Shown piece by piece: positions 1-14,521 of a DNA stretch of 49,592 nt; the stretch's first letter is position 1, and every line of letters begins with the position of its first letter. The DNA comes from Piscirickettsiaceae bacterium (GTDB lineage Bacteria; Pseudomonadota; Gammaproteobacteria; Nitrosococcales; Methylophagaceae), in NCBI GenBank assembly GCA_013215825.1, contig JABSQN010000009.1:1-49592 (forward strand), read 5' to 3'. A program made the position numbers and the translations under genes. The notes under the pieces are model-generated. The model did not search any database. It had not been told where the DNA came from and saw only the letters and a list, made by a program, of their open reading frames with translations.

Positions 1-81
1 TCTGATTACAATGGTGATAGTGAATATGCTTCTAAACCAGATACAGAAAAATTCTGGGTTTATGGCCAAGTTAAGTTCTAA
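1..81 (+). CDS. Outer-membrane beta-barrel (porin-like) protein, C-terminal fragment
   Basis: The window opens inside a reading frame that ends with TAA at 79-81. The 26 visible residues finish in WVYGQVKF. A last strand with alternating aromatic and hydrophobic residues and a terminal Phe is the classic C-terminal signature of barrels inserted by the BAM complex, so an outer-membrane porin-type protein is likely. The family cannot be fixed from so little sequence. The gene is convergent with hemE and shares a terminator with it. Confidence 0.6.
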   Translation, partial: SDYNGDSEYASKPDTEKFWVYGQVKF

Positions 82-101
82 GTAACATTCCTCTTTTCAA
101 C

Positions 102-138
102 AAAAAAGCTAGGTAGATTAAATCTACCTAGCTTTTTT
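102..138. terminator. Bidirectional intrinsic terminator between porin end and hemE
   Basis: A perfect 18-base inverted repeat occupies 102-119 and 121-138. The stem contains GCTAGGTAGATT and is flanked by A6 on the left and T6 on the right, so it reads as a rho-independent terminator on both strands. It lies between two convergent genes, as expected. Confidence 0.9.
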
Positions 139-161
139 ATTATCTATCTGAATGATTTTCT

Positions 162-1247
162 TTAAGCGTGATAAGCTTCACTCAGTTTATGTACTGAATC
201 AACTAAGCGCTCCATCTTTTCAGGCGCAATGGTTGGATGAATACCATGACCCAGATTAAAGACATGACCTGTTTCACCTTGACCAAATCCGGCTAAAACA
301 CTAGCCACTTCTTGTTCAACACGATCTGCTGAAGCATAAAGCACACAAGGATCCATATTACCTTGCAAGGTTACTTTATCACCCACTCGTTGGCGTGCAG
401 TGGCAATATCTGTTGTCCAATCAAGACCAATTGCATCAACACCTGTTGCCGCCATTAACTCTAGCCATTGACCACCACCTTTAGTAAACAAGGTAACCGG
501 TACGATTCGACCATCTGCTTCTCGGGTTAAACCCGCCACAATTTTTTGCATATACGCTAAAGAGAATTCTTGATAGTTTGTTGTGCTTAATGCACCGCCC
601 CAAGTATCAAATAGCATAATAGATTGAGCACCAGCAGCAATTTGAGCATTCAAATAAGCAATCACCGAATCCGCTAATACATTAAGCAAAGCATGCATTT
701 GTTTGGGTTCATCAAATAACATGCCTTTTACTTTAGCAAAGTCTTTACTTGAACCGCCTTCAACCATATAACACGCCAGCGTCCAAGGGCTGCCACTAAA
801 ACCAATTAAGGGGACTTTGCCATCAATTTCACGACGTGTCAGGCGAATAGCATCCATTACATAGCCTAAGTTATCTTCCATATCAGGAACACCTAACTTG
901 GCAATATCAGCTGCGCTTTTAATGACGTTGGTGAACTTCGGTCCTTCGCCTGCAACAAAATGCAAACCAAGTCCCATAGCATCCGGAATGGTCAAAATAT
1001 CAGAAAAGATAATCGCCGCATCTAAATCAAAACGACGTAAAGGCTGAAGTGTAACTTCACAAGCAAGATCAGGCGTTGAACACAAAGTCATAAAGTCACC
1101 CGCTTTCGCACGCACCTCACGATATTCAGGCAAATAACGCCCTGCTTGGCGCATCACCCACACGGGTGTTTTATCCACTGGCTGACGGAGTAATGCTCTT
1201 AGATAACGATCGTTTTTTAGTTCTGACACAAAGTTTTCCTTCATCAT
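162..1247 (-). CDS. hemE: Uroporphyrinogen decarboxylase
   Basis: HemE removes four acetate carboxyl groups from uroporphyrinogen III to give coproporphyrinogen III in cytoplasmic haem synthesis. The protein is full length (about 360 residues). It has the N-terminal signature [16 protein letters not shown], the block [17 protein letters not shown] with the catalytic Asp, and the conserved [13 protein letters not shown]. The 5' end reads GTG ATG ATG from 1250. No strong ribosome site picks one of these, so I used the first ATG (1247); E. coli HemE aligns from about ten residues further in. It is a single gene, convergent with the porin fragment. Haem supply suits an organism with several c-type cytochromes. 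Confidence 0.97.
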   Translation of the reverse strand: MMKENFVSELKNDRYLRALLRQPVDKTPVWVMRQAGRYLPEYREVRAKAGDFMTLCSTPDLACEVTLQPLRRFDLDAAIIFSDILTIPDAMGLGLHFVAGEGPKFTNVIKSAADIAKLGVPDMEDNLGYVMDAIRLTRREIDGKVPLIGFSGSPWTLACYMVEGGSSKDFAKVKGMLFDEPKQMHALLNVLADSVIAYLNAQIAAGAQSIMLFDTWGGALSTTNYQEFSLAYMQKIVAGLTREADGRIVPVTLFTKGGGQWLELMAATGVDAIGLDWTTDIATARQRVGDKVTLQGNMDPCVLYASADRVEQEVASVLAGFGQGETGHVFNLGHGIHPTIAPEKMERLVDSVHKLSEAYHA

Positions 1248-1275
1248 CACGGTGTTTAGACCGTTATTATTTATC

Positions 1276-1361
1276 CGTTCACCCTGAGCCTGTCGAAGAG
1301 TGTCTTAAATTTCATATCCAGTTGTAAGCCTATTCATCCTTCGACAAGCTCAGGACGAACG
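1276..1361. repeat. Inverted pair of dispersed CCTGAGC-TGTCGAAG repeats
   Basis: Two near-identical arms face each other, CGTTCACCCTGAGCCTGTCG at 1276 onward and its reverse complement at about 1336-1361, with roughly 35 bases between. A single copy of the same motif lies at 29114-29140. The motif resembles short palindromic repeats scattered through intergenic DNA of many proteobacteria (family assignment from memory). It sits between hemE and gltD, both leftward. Confidence 0.75.
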
Positions 1362-1388
1362 AAGTTATATTCCCATTCTATCGCGCTC

Positions 1389-1445
1389 AAAATATGCTCC
1401 AGCATATTTTTCTTTGGTTCGTTTCTTTTGGGCAAACAAAAGAAA
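1389..1445. repeat. Two stacked hairpins, likely decayed dispersed repeat
   Basis: A perfect 10-base inverted repeat (AAAATATGCT / AGCATATTTT, 1389-1398 and 1401-1410) is followed at once by a 9-base one (TTTCTTTTG / CAAAAGAAA, 1422-1430 and 1437-1445). The segment around TTTCTTTTGGGCAAACAAAA resembles a repeat common in gammaproteobacterial intergenic DNA. Downstream of gltD it could also act as a processing or termination structure. The rest of the 1251-1532 gap shows no gene. Confidence 0.55.
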
Positions 1446-1532
1446 TGAATGCCCAGCGGCGAGAGCAACAGTCAGAATTAAAAGAGTAGTATCTGCTTTA
1501 ATCCAACTAAAAAAGTAACTGGCCTTACTAAC

Positions 1533-7405
<5,873 letters not shown>

Positions 7406-7507
7406 GTCATATACCTTCTTTCATTATTGTTAATGCCTGTCTCCTTGTCACCTATCGACCCGAGGAGCACTGCCTTTACAAACTAAAGACGGCAAAATGG
7501 ATCAGGT

Positions 7508-7536
7508 ATTATAGCGTTTGAGTCCCTGCCATTCAA
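7508..7536 (-). promoter_or_regulatory. Sigma70-type promoter for gltBD
   Basis: On the minus strand, TTGAAT (7536-7531) and TATAAT (7513-7508) are separated by exactly 17 bases. This is a near-consensus housekeeping promoter. It predicts an untranslated leader of about 95 bases before the gltB GTG. No start site has been measured. Confidence 0.75.
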
Positions 7537-7639
7537 TGATCTTGATGTTTTTCATTCTATCAAATACTTACACATTTCCCTAAATTCAATAAAATAGCTA
7601 AAATACACGCTTATGTTTAAGAAATATAATGGATAAATT

Positions 7640-8131
7640 ATGGATAAACCTGTAGTCGGTATCGTCATGGGAAGCAATAGTGACTGGCCTGTAATGAAAA
7701 ATGCGGTTGAACAATTAGAAGCTTTTGGCGTGCCTTATGAAACTCAAGTGGTTTCAGCGCATCGTACGCCTGATTTGCTGACAGAATATGCTCAATCAGC
7801 GAAAGACAAAGGCCTAAGCTGCATCATTGCGGGCGCAGGTGGCGCAGCGCATCTTCCAGGTATGTTGGCGGCAAATACAACACTGCCTATTTTAGGCGTA
7901 CCCATTCCGTCTCGTTACTTGAAAGGGCAAGATTCCTTATTGTCTATTGTGCAAATGCCAAAAGGTATTCCTGTTGCTACTTTTGCCATTGGTGAAGCGG
8001 GGGCAGCAAATGCCGCATTGTTCGCTATCGCGCAACTTGCAACAACCGATTCTGAACTTGCAGAAAAATTAGAACAATTTAGAAAAGATCAGCACCAACG
8101 CGTGCTTGAAATGACTCTTCCTCCTGAATAA
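7640..8131 (+). CDS. purE: N5-carboxyaminoimidazole ribonucleotide mutase
   Basis: Class I PurE moves the carboxyl group of N5-CAIR to C4 in purine synthesis. At 163 residues it has normal length. Visible motifs are GSNSDW (11-16), SAHRTP (39-44) and [11 protein letters not shown] (64-74), which form the nucleotide and catalytic site. A GGA sits a few bases before the ATG. It is transcribed divergently from gltB and followed 50 bases later by purK, which supplies its substrate. Confidence 0.98.
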   Translation: MDKPVVGIVMGSNSDWPVMKNAVEQLEAFGVPYETQVVSAHRTPDLLTEYAQSAKDKGLSCIIAGAGGAAHLPGMLAANTTLPILGVPIPSRYLKGQDSLLSIVQMPKGIPVATFAIGEAGAANAALFAIAQLATTDSELAEKLEQFRKDQHQRVLEMTLPPE

Positions 8132-8181
8132 GATTCGATGAGACCTTTTCTCTCATCATACTTTCATACAAAGATTTCATT

Positions 8182-9327
8182 ATGACAAAACAAACTATGA
8201 TTTTGCCCGGCGCAACGCTAGGTATGCTTGGAGGCGGTCAATTAGGCCGTATGTTTACTACAGCAGCACAAATAATGGGCTATAAAGTCGTTGTGCTTGA
8301 TCCGGATACTAATAGTCCTGCTGGCATTATTGCGGATCAACATATCTGTGCCAAATACACCGATGAAGATGCCTTAATACAGCTTGCTGATCTTTGTGAT
8401 GCCGTTACTACTGAATTCGAAAACATTCCAGCAACAACTTTGTCGTTTCTTGAAGCTAAAACAGTTGTACACCCTTCTTCAGATGCATTATCTCAAACTC
8501 AAAATCGCATTATTGAGAAACAGTTTCTTGAATCTTTAGGGATCATCGTTGCACCGTATGCCGCTATCCGATCTGCTGACGATATTAATGCCATTGCCGA
8601 TACCTTCCAATTTCCAGCTATCTTAAAAGCAGCCAGTTTTGGTTATGACGGTAAGGGGCAAGTCGTTTGTCACAATGCTGATGATGTTCATGCCGCATTT
8701 ACCTTATTAAATGGCGCTGAATGTGTATTAGAGCAACGTATCAATTTAGAACGTGAAGTTTCAATCGTCTTGGCACGTAGCCAGTCTGGCGACATTACTA
8801 ACTTCCCTGTCGCAGAGAATGTACATATTAATGGCATCCTACACTCTACAACTGTTCCTAGCAGTATTTCTGAGCAGCAAACACACGCTGTTATCACGAT
8901 GGCAGATAAAATTGCTAACGGCTTAGAGTATGTTGGCACAATGGCGGTTGAGTTCTTTATCTCAACAGAAGGTAATATTCTTACTAATGAGATTGCACCA
9001 CGACCTCATAACTCAGGTCATTTCACTCTTGATGCCTGTGAAACATCACAATTTGAACAACAAGTTCGTATGTTATGCGGCCTCCCATCAGGCAACTGTG
9101 ATCTAACATCGCCAGTGGTAATGATTAACCTTCTAGGGGATGTTTGGGGTCAAACGCAACCACATTGGGATACATTACTCTCACAGCCTCAAAACAAACT
9201 GCATTTATATGGCAAGAAAGAAGCTCGACCTGGCCGTAAAATGGGTCATTTTAATGTTCTTGCACCTTCTGTTGAGCAAGCAACAACGGTTGCCCTTAAA
9301 AGCTTTAAAGACCTACAGGCTGATTAA
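8182..9327 (+). CDS. purK: 5-(carboxyamino)imidazole ribonucleotide synthase
   Basis: PurK is an ATP-grasp enzyme that carboxylates AIR with bicarbonate and ATP to N5-CAIR. The protein has 381 residues. It shows GGGQLGRM (17-24) at the N terminus, the ATP-grasp segment LKAASFGYDGKGQ, and the metal/phosphate region AVEFFISTEGNILTNEIAPRPHNSGH. It pairs with purE immediately upstream. Confidence 0.97.
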   Translation: MTKQTMILPGATLGMLGGGQLGRMFTTAAQIMGYKVVVLDPDTNSPAGIIADQHICAKYTDEDALIQLADLCDAVTTEFENIPATTLSFLEAKTVVHPSSDALSQTQNRIIEKQFLESLGIIVAPYAAIRSADDINAIADTFQFPAILKAASFGYDGKGQVVCHNADDVHAAFTLLNGAECVLEQRINLEREVSIVLARSQSGDITNFPVAENVHINGILHSTTVPSSISEQQTHAVITMADKIANGLEYVGTMAVEFFISTEGNILTNEIAPRPHNSGHFTLDACETSQFEQQVRMLCGLPSGNCDLTSPVVMINLLGDVWGQTQPHWDTLLSQPQNKLHLYGKKEARPGRKMGHFNVLAPSVEQATTVALKSFKDLQAD

Positions 9328-9393
9328 TTTAACATTGTCTTGCTGTTTGAGGCTATGATAAGGAACAGAATAGTCTTTCAAAGGTGTGTAGTA

Positions 9394-9888
9394 ATGAAGC
9401 GACTCTCAAACTTAAAATACTTAGCGTTTTATTTTCTTATTGGTCTTTTTCTAAGTGCTTGTGGTGAACAAGATACAACCACCAAGGCGCCACCAAAAAC
9501 AAAAGAAGTATTAACACTTAGTGATAGCAATATAAAAAGCTTTACACACAACTTTGTCAAAGAGTATTTAAATACACTGGATGACTTAATCAACGCCTAC
9601 GAAACCGCGAAAAAGAACGATACGGGCTACAAGTTTGTTAACTACCGTAACCATACGTGGACACCTAACTTCAAAGAACGAAAAGATTACTATGAAGCGC
9701 TCTTAAGAAAGAATAATGCCTTTGTAAAAAAAGCAGGTATCAAACCTCTTTTCGAGAAGTTTTCTAGCATGCTTTATATTGGCATTTATTTGAAGAGGGG
9801 AATTATAGATGATGATCAAGAAACGCTGGAAAAAGCACTTAATTTAATAGTAAATGATAGAAAAATAGTGAAATCATTTTCTAAATAA
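9394..9888 (+). CDS. Small putative lipoprotein, function unknown
   Basis: I do not recognise the family. From ATG 9394 the product has about 164 residues. The N terminus is basic (MKRLSNLKY), followed by a hydrophobic stretch and the lipobox LSAC, so it should be lipidated on Cys and exported. The rest is charged and Lys-rich, with no obvious motif. The start is chosen because AAGGTG lies 7 bases upstream; the frame stays open further upstream to about 9340 without a signal peptide. It follows purK by 66 bases. A possible terminator overlaps its 3' side. Confidence 0.7.
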   Translation: MKRLSNLKYLAFYFLIGLFLSACGEQDTTTKAPPKTKEVLTLSDSNIKSFTHNFVKEYLNTLDDLINAYETAKKNDTGYKFVNYRNHTWTPNFKERKDYYEALLRKNNAFVKKAGIKPLFEKFSSMLYIGIYLKRGIIDDDQETLEKALNLIVNDRKIVKSFSK

Positions 9889-9896
9889 TACTAGGG

Positions 9897-9931
9897 ATAA
9901 TGGCTCACAAGCAGTGTAATCCATTATTTTT
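9897..9931 (+). terminator. Possible terminator after the lipoprotein gene
   Basis: ATAATGG (9897-9903) pairs with CCATTAT (9921-9927) across a 17-base loop, followed by a run of T (9927-9931). The stem is short and AT-rich, so this is a weak call. It separates the lipoprotein gene from the convergent pseudogene remnant. Confidence 0.4.
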
Positions 9932-9935
9932 ACGA

Positions 9936-10537
9936 TTAATTTCTCAATAATTTTTTATTAAAATTCTCTTTTACAGGATGATCTGACAACCAAATCCCAA
10001 ATAGGGCTTGTTTAAACTCTTGTGAAGAAATGGACGCTTGTTCGCTGTTGATATAAATTCAAACACATCACCGTCAACAATCTAAGCACTAAACGCTGCC
10101 AGGAACGGCTAAATCTCAGTGGAAATAGCATCTATTTTACCACCTGTTGCTTTAGTCATCTTCTTAGAGGTGATTTTTGATGAAATAATATGCAAGCGAC
10201 TCACTGGAATGAATGACAGCTCGAGCATCACTGCTATTTTCTGTCAAATACCGGTCAGCAACATAAAGATCAAAAACAAATTTACTGTATCCCCGCACCA
10301 TTTAAATCTAAAGACTGCTCACCTGCTTGCAACTTATCAGGCATATACCTAAGTGAAATGAAGTTGCAGATATTTTAACAAAGCCCGTCATTCCCTTCCC
10401 GCATACGCGAGGATGCCAAAATAGAAATCTGTATCTTAAATGATAACGGGCATAGTAATTCAGCCCAAGTCTACAGCTGAAACAGAGTGTGATAAAAATA
10501 ATAAAGCTATTGATAGCGCTTGTACTAATTTACGCAC
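9936..10537 (-). pseudogene. Broken chalcone-isomerase-like periplasmic protein gene
   Basis: The minus strand downstream of topA reads as pieces of one gene. AAGGAGC precedes a GTG at 10537 that starts a signal peptide (VRKLVQALSIALLFLSHSVS), which stops at TGA 10460-10462. A palindromic element (10383-10451) follows. The homology then resumes with MPDKLQAGEQSLDLNGAG and KFVFDLYVADRYL, broken by a frameshift and stops. The last piece ends QALFGIWLSDHPVKENFNKK and stops at 9936. The order and wording match the chalcone-isomerase-like family of exported proteins (N-terminal LPD-L-V-G-L-LNGAG, then KVYVGALYL, C-terminal F--ALF-IWLG); the family is assigned from memory. It is probably non-functional. 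Confidence 0.8.
10383..10451. repeat. Palindromic dispersed element, copy 1 (inside pseudogene)
   Basis: The element begins GCCCGTCATTCCC and ends ATGATAACGGGC, giving terminal inverted repeats over about 69 bases. Related elements starting or ending with GTCAT(T/C)C lie at 28054-28135, 32436-32519 and 44190-44253. Here it separates the signal-peptide piece from the body of the chalcone-isomerase-like pseudogene. Confidence 0.75.
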
Positions 10538-10555
10538 TTTATAGCTCCTTAATTA

Positions 10556-12838
10556 TTATGATTCTACCTTTTCACTAAAGCCGCATTCTTTTTGTGGACA
10601 TACTTTCTCTGTGCCACGACTTTTTGTTGTTTTCATCGTCAAAATTGGCCATTTACAGTCAGGACACTCTTCTTTGACAGGCTCATTCCATAAAGCATAA
10701 TCACAACCCGGATAGTCTGAACAAGAATAAAATATCTTACCGCGACGAGATTTACGAACCAGAATTTCACCTTTATTACACTGCGGACAACTCACTCCCG
10801 TATTGGTAGGCTGCTCTAATGATTCAATATGCTTACATTTAGGATAACTACTACAGCCAATGAATTTGCCATATTTACCTGTGCGCACCCATAAATCAGA
10901 TTCACATTTAGGACATTTACGATCCGCCACCACTTCCGGCTCACTCGCCGTTGTTTCTTCACCATTAACATTGCGCGTGTAATCACACTCTGGATAAGCG
11001 GTACAACCAATAAAGCGGCCACTACGTCCAAGACGGCTTGATAAAGGCTTGCCACATTTAGGGCAATCTTCACCAATATCTTCTTGTGTAACATCGCTAC
11101 GCTGAACTTCTTTATCTTTAGTTTCGACTTGCTCTTTAAAGGGGCCCCAGAATTTTCTTAATAAGGGTATCCATTCTTGCTCACCACGTGCAATCGCATC
11201 AAGATCATCTTCTAGTTTAGAGGTAAAATCATAATCAACATATTTAGCGAAATGTTGTGCTAAGAATTTACCCACTACACGTCCCACATCCGTTGGATGG
11301 AAACGTTTTTTCTCTAGCTCAACGTATTCACGCTGTAATAAGGTCGAGATAATGCTGGCATAGGTTGATGGACGACCAATATCTTTGTCTTCTAATGAGC
11401 GAACCAAGCTTGCTTCACTAAAGCGCGGAGGTGGCTCGGTAAAATGCTGCTCTGGTCGAATGACTTTAAGATCAACAATATCACCGACTTCCATTGCCGG
11501 TAGTAGTTTTTCATCTTTATCTGATTTGACAGAATCGTCCTTGCCTTCAAGATAAACACTCATAAAACCGGGGTTTACCACCGTTGAACCGTTAGCTCGG
11601 AAGGTATTACCTGTACCACAACCCAAATCTACAGCAACCGTATTCATGGTTGCATGGATCATTTGACAGGCAATAGTACGTTGCCAAATTAAGGTATATA
11701 ACTTTAATTGATCAGATGATAAATACGCTTTCAAGGAGTCAGGCGTACGACGAATAGAGGTAGTACGTACGGCTTCATGCGCTTCTTGGGCATTTTTAGA
11801 TTTTGTTTTATACACTTGCGGCGTCGATGGCACGCTACTTTCGCCGTATTTTTCAGCAATATAACCACGGATTTCTTCAATCGCTTCCGATGCTAATGTC
11901 ACCGAATCGGTACGCATATAGGTAATCAAACCAACAGCGCCTTCGCCCGTATCGGTACCTTCATACAACTGCTGGGCAACACTCATTGTTCGTTGGGCAC
12001 CAAAGCCTAATTTACGTGATGCTTCTTGTTGTAGAGTTGATGTTGTAAACGGTGCAACAGGATTACGTTTTCGTTGTTTCTTATCAACTTTAGTAACTAA
12101 TAACTTACCCTCTGCCGCCTTATTTAAAGCTTCCACCATCTCTGCAGATTGCTCGGCATTATTCACCGTGAACTGCGATAGTTTATCGCCTTGATAATGC
12201 GTTAACTTTGCTTCAAATGCTTGTTTTTTTACCGCGGTATCGGCTTCAATCGTCCAGTATTCTTTTGGAATAAAGGCTTCAATTTCTAGCTCACGCTCAA
12301 CAATCATTCTTAATGCTGGGCTTTGTACTCGTCCCGCTGATAATCCGCGACGAATTTTTTTCCATAATAATGGTGAAAGCGTAAAGCCAACCAGATAATC
12401 TAGTGCACGACGTGCTTGCTGAGCATTGACCATATCCATCGATAATTCACGTGGATTGGCAACCGCATCATTAACGGCTTGCTTGGTTATTTCATGAAAA
12501 ACAACCCGATGTACTGTTTTATTCTTTAATACACCACGTTTTTTTAATAACTCATATAAATGCCATGAAATCGCTTCTCCCTCGCGATCCGGATCCGTTG
12601 CGAGATATAACACATCGGCTTTTTTCATTGCCTTGGCAATGGCATCAACATGTTTACTATTGCGATCAATAATTTGATATTTCATCGCAAAGTCATTTTC
12701 AGTATCAACCGCCCCTTCTTTCGGTAGCAAATCACGAACATGGCCGTAAGAAGCTAATACTTCAGTGCCTTTTCCTAAGTATTTTTTGATTGTTTTTGAC
12801 TTTGCTGGCGATTCAACAATAACTAATTTTGTTTCCAT
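10556..12838 (-). CDS. topA: DNA topoisomerase I
   Basis: Type IA topoisomerase that relaxes negative supercoils. At 760 residues it is somewhat shorter than the E. coli enzyme. The Toprim domain carries DPDREG (82-87). The catalytic Tyr is about 307 in ITYMRTDS. The C terminus has consecutive four-Cys zinc ribbons starting CPKCGKPLSS, CPKCESDLW and CPQCNKGEI, and a last Cys-rich segment CPDCKW...CPQKECGF. It lies 60 bases downstream of smg, the usual dprA-smg-topA order of gammaproteobacteria. Confidence 0.98.
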   Translation of the reverse strand: METKLVIVESPAKSKTIKKYLGKGTEVLASYGHVRDLLPKEGAVDTENDFAMKYQIIDRNSKHVDAIAKAMKKADVLYLATDPDREGEAISWHLYELLKKRGVLKNKTVHRVVFHEITKQAVNDAVANPRELSMDMVNAQQARRALDYLVGFTLSPLLWKKIRRGLSAGRVQSPALRMIVERELEIEAFIPKEYWTIEADTAVKKQAFEAKLTHYQGDKLSQFTVNNAEQSAEMVEALNKAAEGKLLVTKVDKKQRKRNPVAPFTTSTLQQEASRKLGFGAQRTMSVAQQLYEGTDTGEGAVGLITYMRTDSVTLASEAIEEIRGYIAEKYGESSVPSTPQVYKTKSKNAQEAHEAVRTTSIRRTPDSLKAYLSSDQLKLYTLIWQRTIACQMIHATMNTVAVDLGCGTGNTFRANGSTVVNPGFMSVYLEGKDDSVKSDKDEKLLPAMEVGDIVDLKVIRPEQHFTEPPPRFSEASLVRSLEDKDIGRPSTYASIISTLLQREYVELEKKRFHPTDVGRVVGKFLAQHFAKYVDYDFTSKLEDDLDAIARGEQEWIPLLRKFWGPFKEQVETKDKEVQRSDVTQEDIGEDCPKCGKPLSSRLGRSGRFIGCTAYPECDYTRNVNGEETTASEPEVVADRKCPKCESDLWVRTGKYGKFIGCSSYPKCKHIESLEQPTNTGVSCPQCNKGEILVRKSRRGKIFYSCSDYPGCDYALWNEPVKEECPDCKWPILTMKTTKSRGTEKVCPQKECGFSEKVES

Positions 12839-12898
12839 ATTCTTTGTTCCAACACTTCAATGAGAGTTTATATACAGTCTGCACATAAAATCTATCAA

Positions 12899-13381
12899 TT
12901 AATGAATAACAGCTTCCATATCTTCAAATACTAAATCTTCCATCCATGCATAAGCGACTTCACGACCAGGCTGATAAAATAAAACCATCAACACCACCCA
13001 TTTTAAGTCTTCTAAATCTATTTCGTCTGTATCCAGAGCCATAACACGTTCAATAACGACTTCCCGAGTTTCAGAGTCTAAAACATCTACCTGCTCTAAA
13101 AATAACAAATATCCTCGGCAATCAACATCCATTCGCGCCATTTCTTGTTCTGTATAAAAGCGAATCGCAGCGACATGAGCAAGCTCTTCGCCCTCCAGCG
13201 ACTCTTCTGCTACGACTGTCATATTTTCTAGCCAATCAAAGGCTTTATTGATCTCCAATTCTGGAAAACCAACACGCTCAAGCTCACGCTCTATCGTGGC
13301 CTTATCTGATTTTTTTATATCATCCGTATCGATATAGTTTTCAAATAAATATAACAACACATCAATTACATTTTCTTTCAT
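12899..13381 (-). CDS. smg: Smg family protein (DUF494)
   Basis: Smg is a conserved small acidic protein of unknown molecular function, encoded next to dprA and topA. It matches over its length: an N-terminal DVLLYLFENYI, the middle CRGYLLFLEQVDVLDSETREVVIERVMALD, then DLEDLKWVVLMVLF. I start it at ATG 13381 (160 residues) because GGGGAAG lies just upstream and E. coli Smg begins at the same point; the frame is open back to 13435 inside dprA. It begins 10 bases after the dprA stop. Confidence 0.93.
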   Translation of the reverse strand: MKENVIDVLLYLFENYIDTDDIKKSDKATIERELERVGFPELEINKAFDWLENMTVVAEESLEGEELAHVAAIRFYTEQEMARMDVDCRGYLLFLEQVDVLDSETREVVIERVMALDTDEIDLEDLKWVVLMVLFYQPGREVAYAWMEDLVFEDMEAVIH

Positions 13382-13391
13382 TTCTTCCCCA

Positions 13392-14441
13392 TCATTTACC
13401 TGTTCGGACATAACGACTGCCCGGCAATGATTCAACTTGCCCTTCTAACTCTAATAATAACAGCATGGAGGAAACCACCTCTGCCGTCAAACCACATTGT
13501 TTCGTTAACACATCTATATCTATGGGGTCATATCCTAAAAATTCAAATAAAATTTGATAATCATCATCCATCTCAAATGACATCTCACTTTTTTCTTTGT
13601 TAAGCGCATCATCGTTAGTCGATACACCTGCCAATGCACCTAACTCTTCAATAATATCTGTCGCTGTTTCTACTAATTTTGCCCCATCACGTATCAATCG
13701 ATGACAACCTCGTGCCAGTGGATTATGTATAGAACCCGGGATTGCAAATACTTCCCGGCCCTGCTCCATTGCCATACGCGCTGTAATGAGAGAACCACTG
13801 CGCATTGCCGCCTCAACAACCAGCACGCCTAAAGACAAGCCACTAATAATTCTATTTCGACGAGGGAAGTTCTCAGCTCTCGGTGCCGTACCCAGAGCAA
13901 ACTCTGAAACAATAACGCCCGATTCGGCAATATCATGCGCTAGTGCTCTATGTTTAGCTGGATAGACACGATCTAAACCGGTACCAATAACCGCAATTGT
14001 TTTACCTTGTGAGGCTAATGCGCCTTGATGTGCGGCAGCATCAACACCCATTGCTAAACCACTAGTGATCGCAATGCCTCCTTGCGCTAAATAACGGGCA
14101 AATTCATAGGCCGTATCCCGTCCCGATGCAGATGGATTACGGCTTCCCACTATTGCAATTTGCCATTGAGATAACAAATCGACATCACCTTGCACAAATA
14201 GCAGGCTTGGCGGATCAGAAATTTGCTTTAATAACTCTGGATAGCGCTGATCATGCAGCATAATAATGTGGCGATTTTCTTGTGAAAACCATATCAAATC
14301 TTGTTCTACAAGATCCCAATTAGGACTTTTTAAAGCAGATCGTGTGCGTTCGGATATTCCCTGTGCCTTATTAGGGGCTAGAAAAACCGAGAGAGGATTC
14401 ACAAACTGCGTTAGCAATCGTGCAAACGTAACAGGCCCCAC
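13392..14441 (-). CDS. dprA: DNA-processing protein DprA, 5' end apparently frameshifted
   Basis: DprA loads RecA onto incoming single-stranded DNA during transformation. The Rossmann-like core is intact (IAIVGSRNPSASGRDTAYEFA, ITSGLAMGVDAAAHQGAL, FPRRNRIISGL), followed by a C-terminal winged-helix region. The only canonical start in the continuous frame is GTG 14441, which cuts into the N-terminal helix-hairpin-helix (TPGVGPVTFARLL). Upstream, another frame encodes FSGEQQELASWLA, which reads into LHRTPGVG if one base near 14460 is dropped. That segment begins only with ATT or CTG (14511 or 14508) after an AAGGA site. So the gene looks either damaged at its 5' end or affected by a one-base sequencing error. 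Confidence 0.9.
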   Translation of the reverse strand: MGPVTFARLLTQFVNPLSVFLAPNKAQGISERTRSALKSPNWDLVEQDLIWFSQENRHIIMLHDQRYPELLKQISDPPSLLFVQGDVDLLSQWQIAIVGSRNPSASGRDTAYEFARYLAQGGIAITSGLAMGVDAAAHQGALASQGKTIAVIGTGLDRVYPAKHRALAHDIAESGVIVSEFALGTAPRAENFPRRNRIISGLSLGVLVVEAAMRSGSLITARMAMEQGREVFAIPGSIHNPLARGCHRLIRDGAKLVETATDIIEELGALAGVSTNDDALNKEKSEMSFEMDDDYQILFEFLGYDPIDIDVLTKQCGLTAEVVSSMLLLLELEGQVESLPGSRYVRTGK

Positions 14442-14521
14442 ACCAGGAGTTCGGTGCAGAGCCAGCCATGATGCTAATTCCTGTTGTTCACCTGAAAATC
14501 TATTCAGAATAAAATCCTTTT

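Noticed and set aside
10119-10352. A 77-codon open frame on the plus strand
   Set aside because: It has no ribosome site and lies antisense to the chalcone-isomerase-like pseudogene, whose blocks explain the sequence better.
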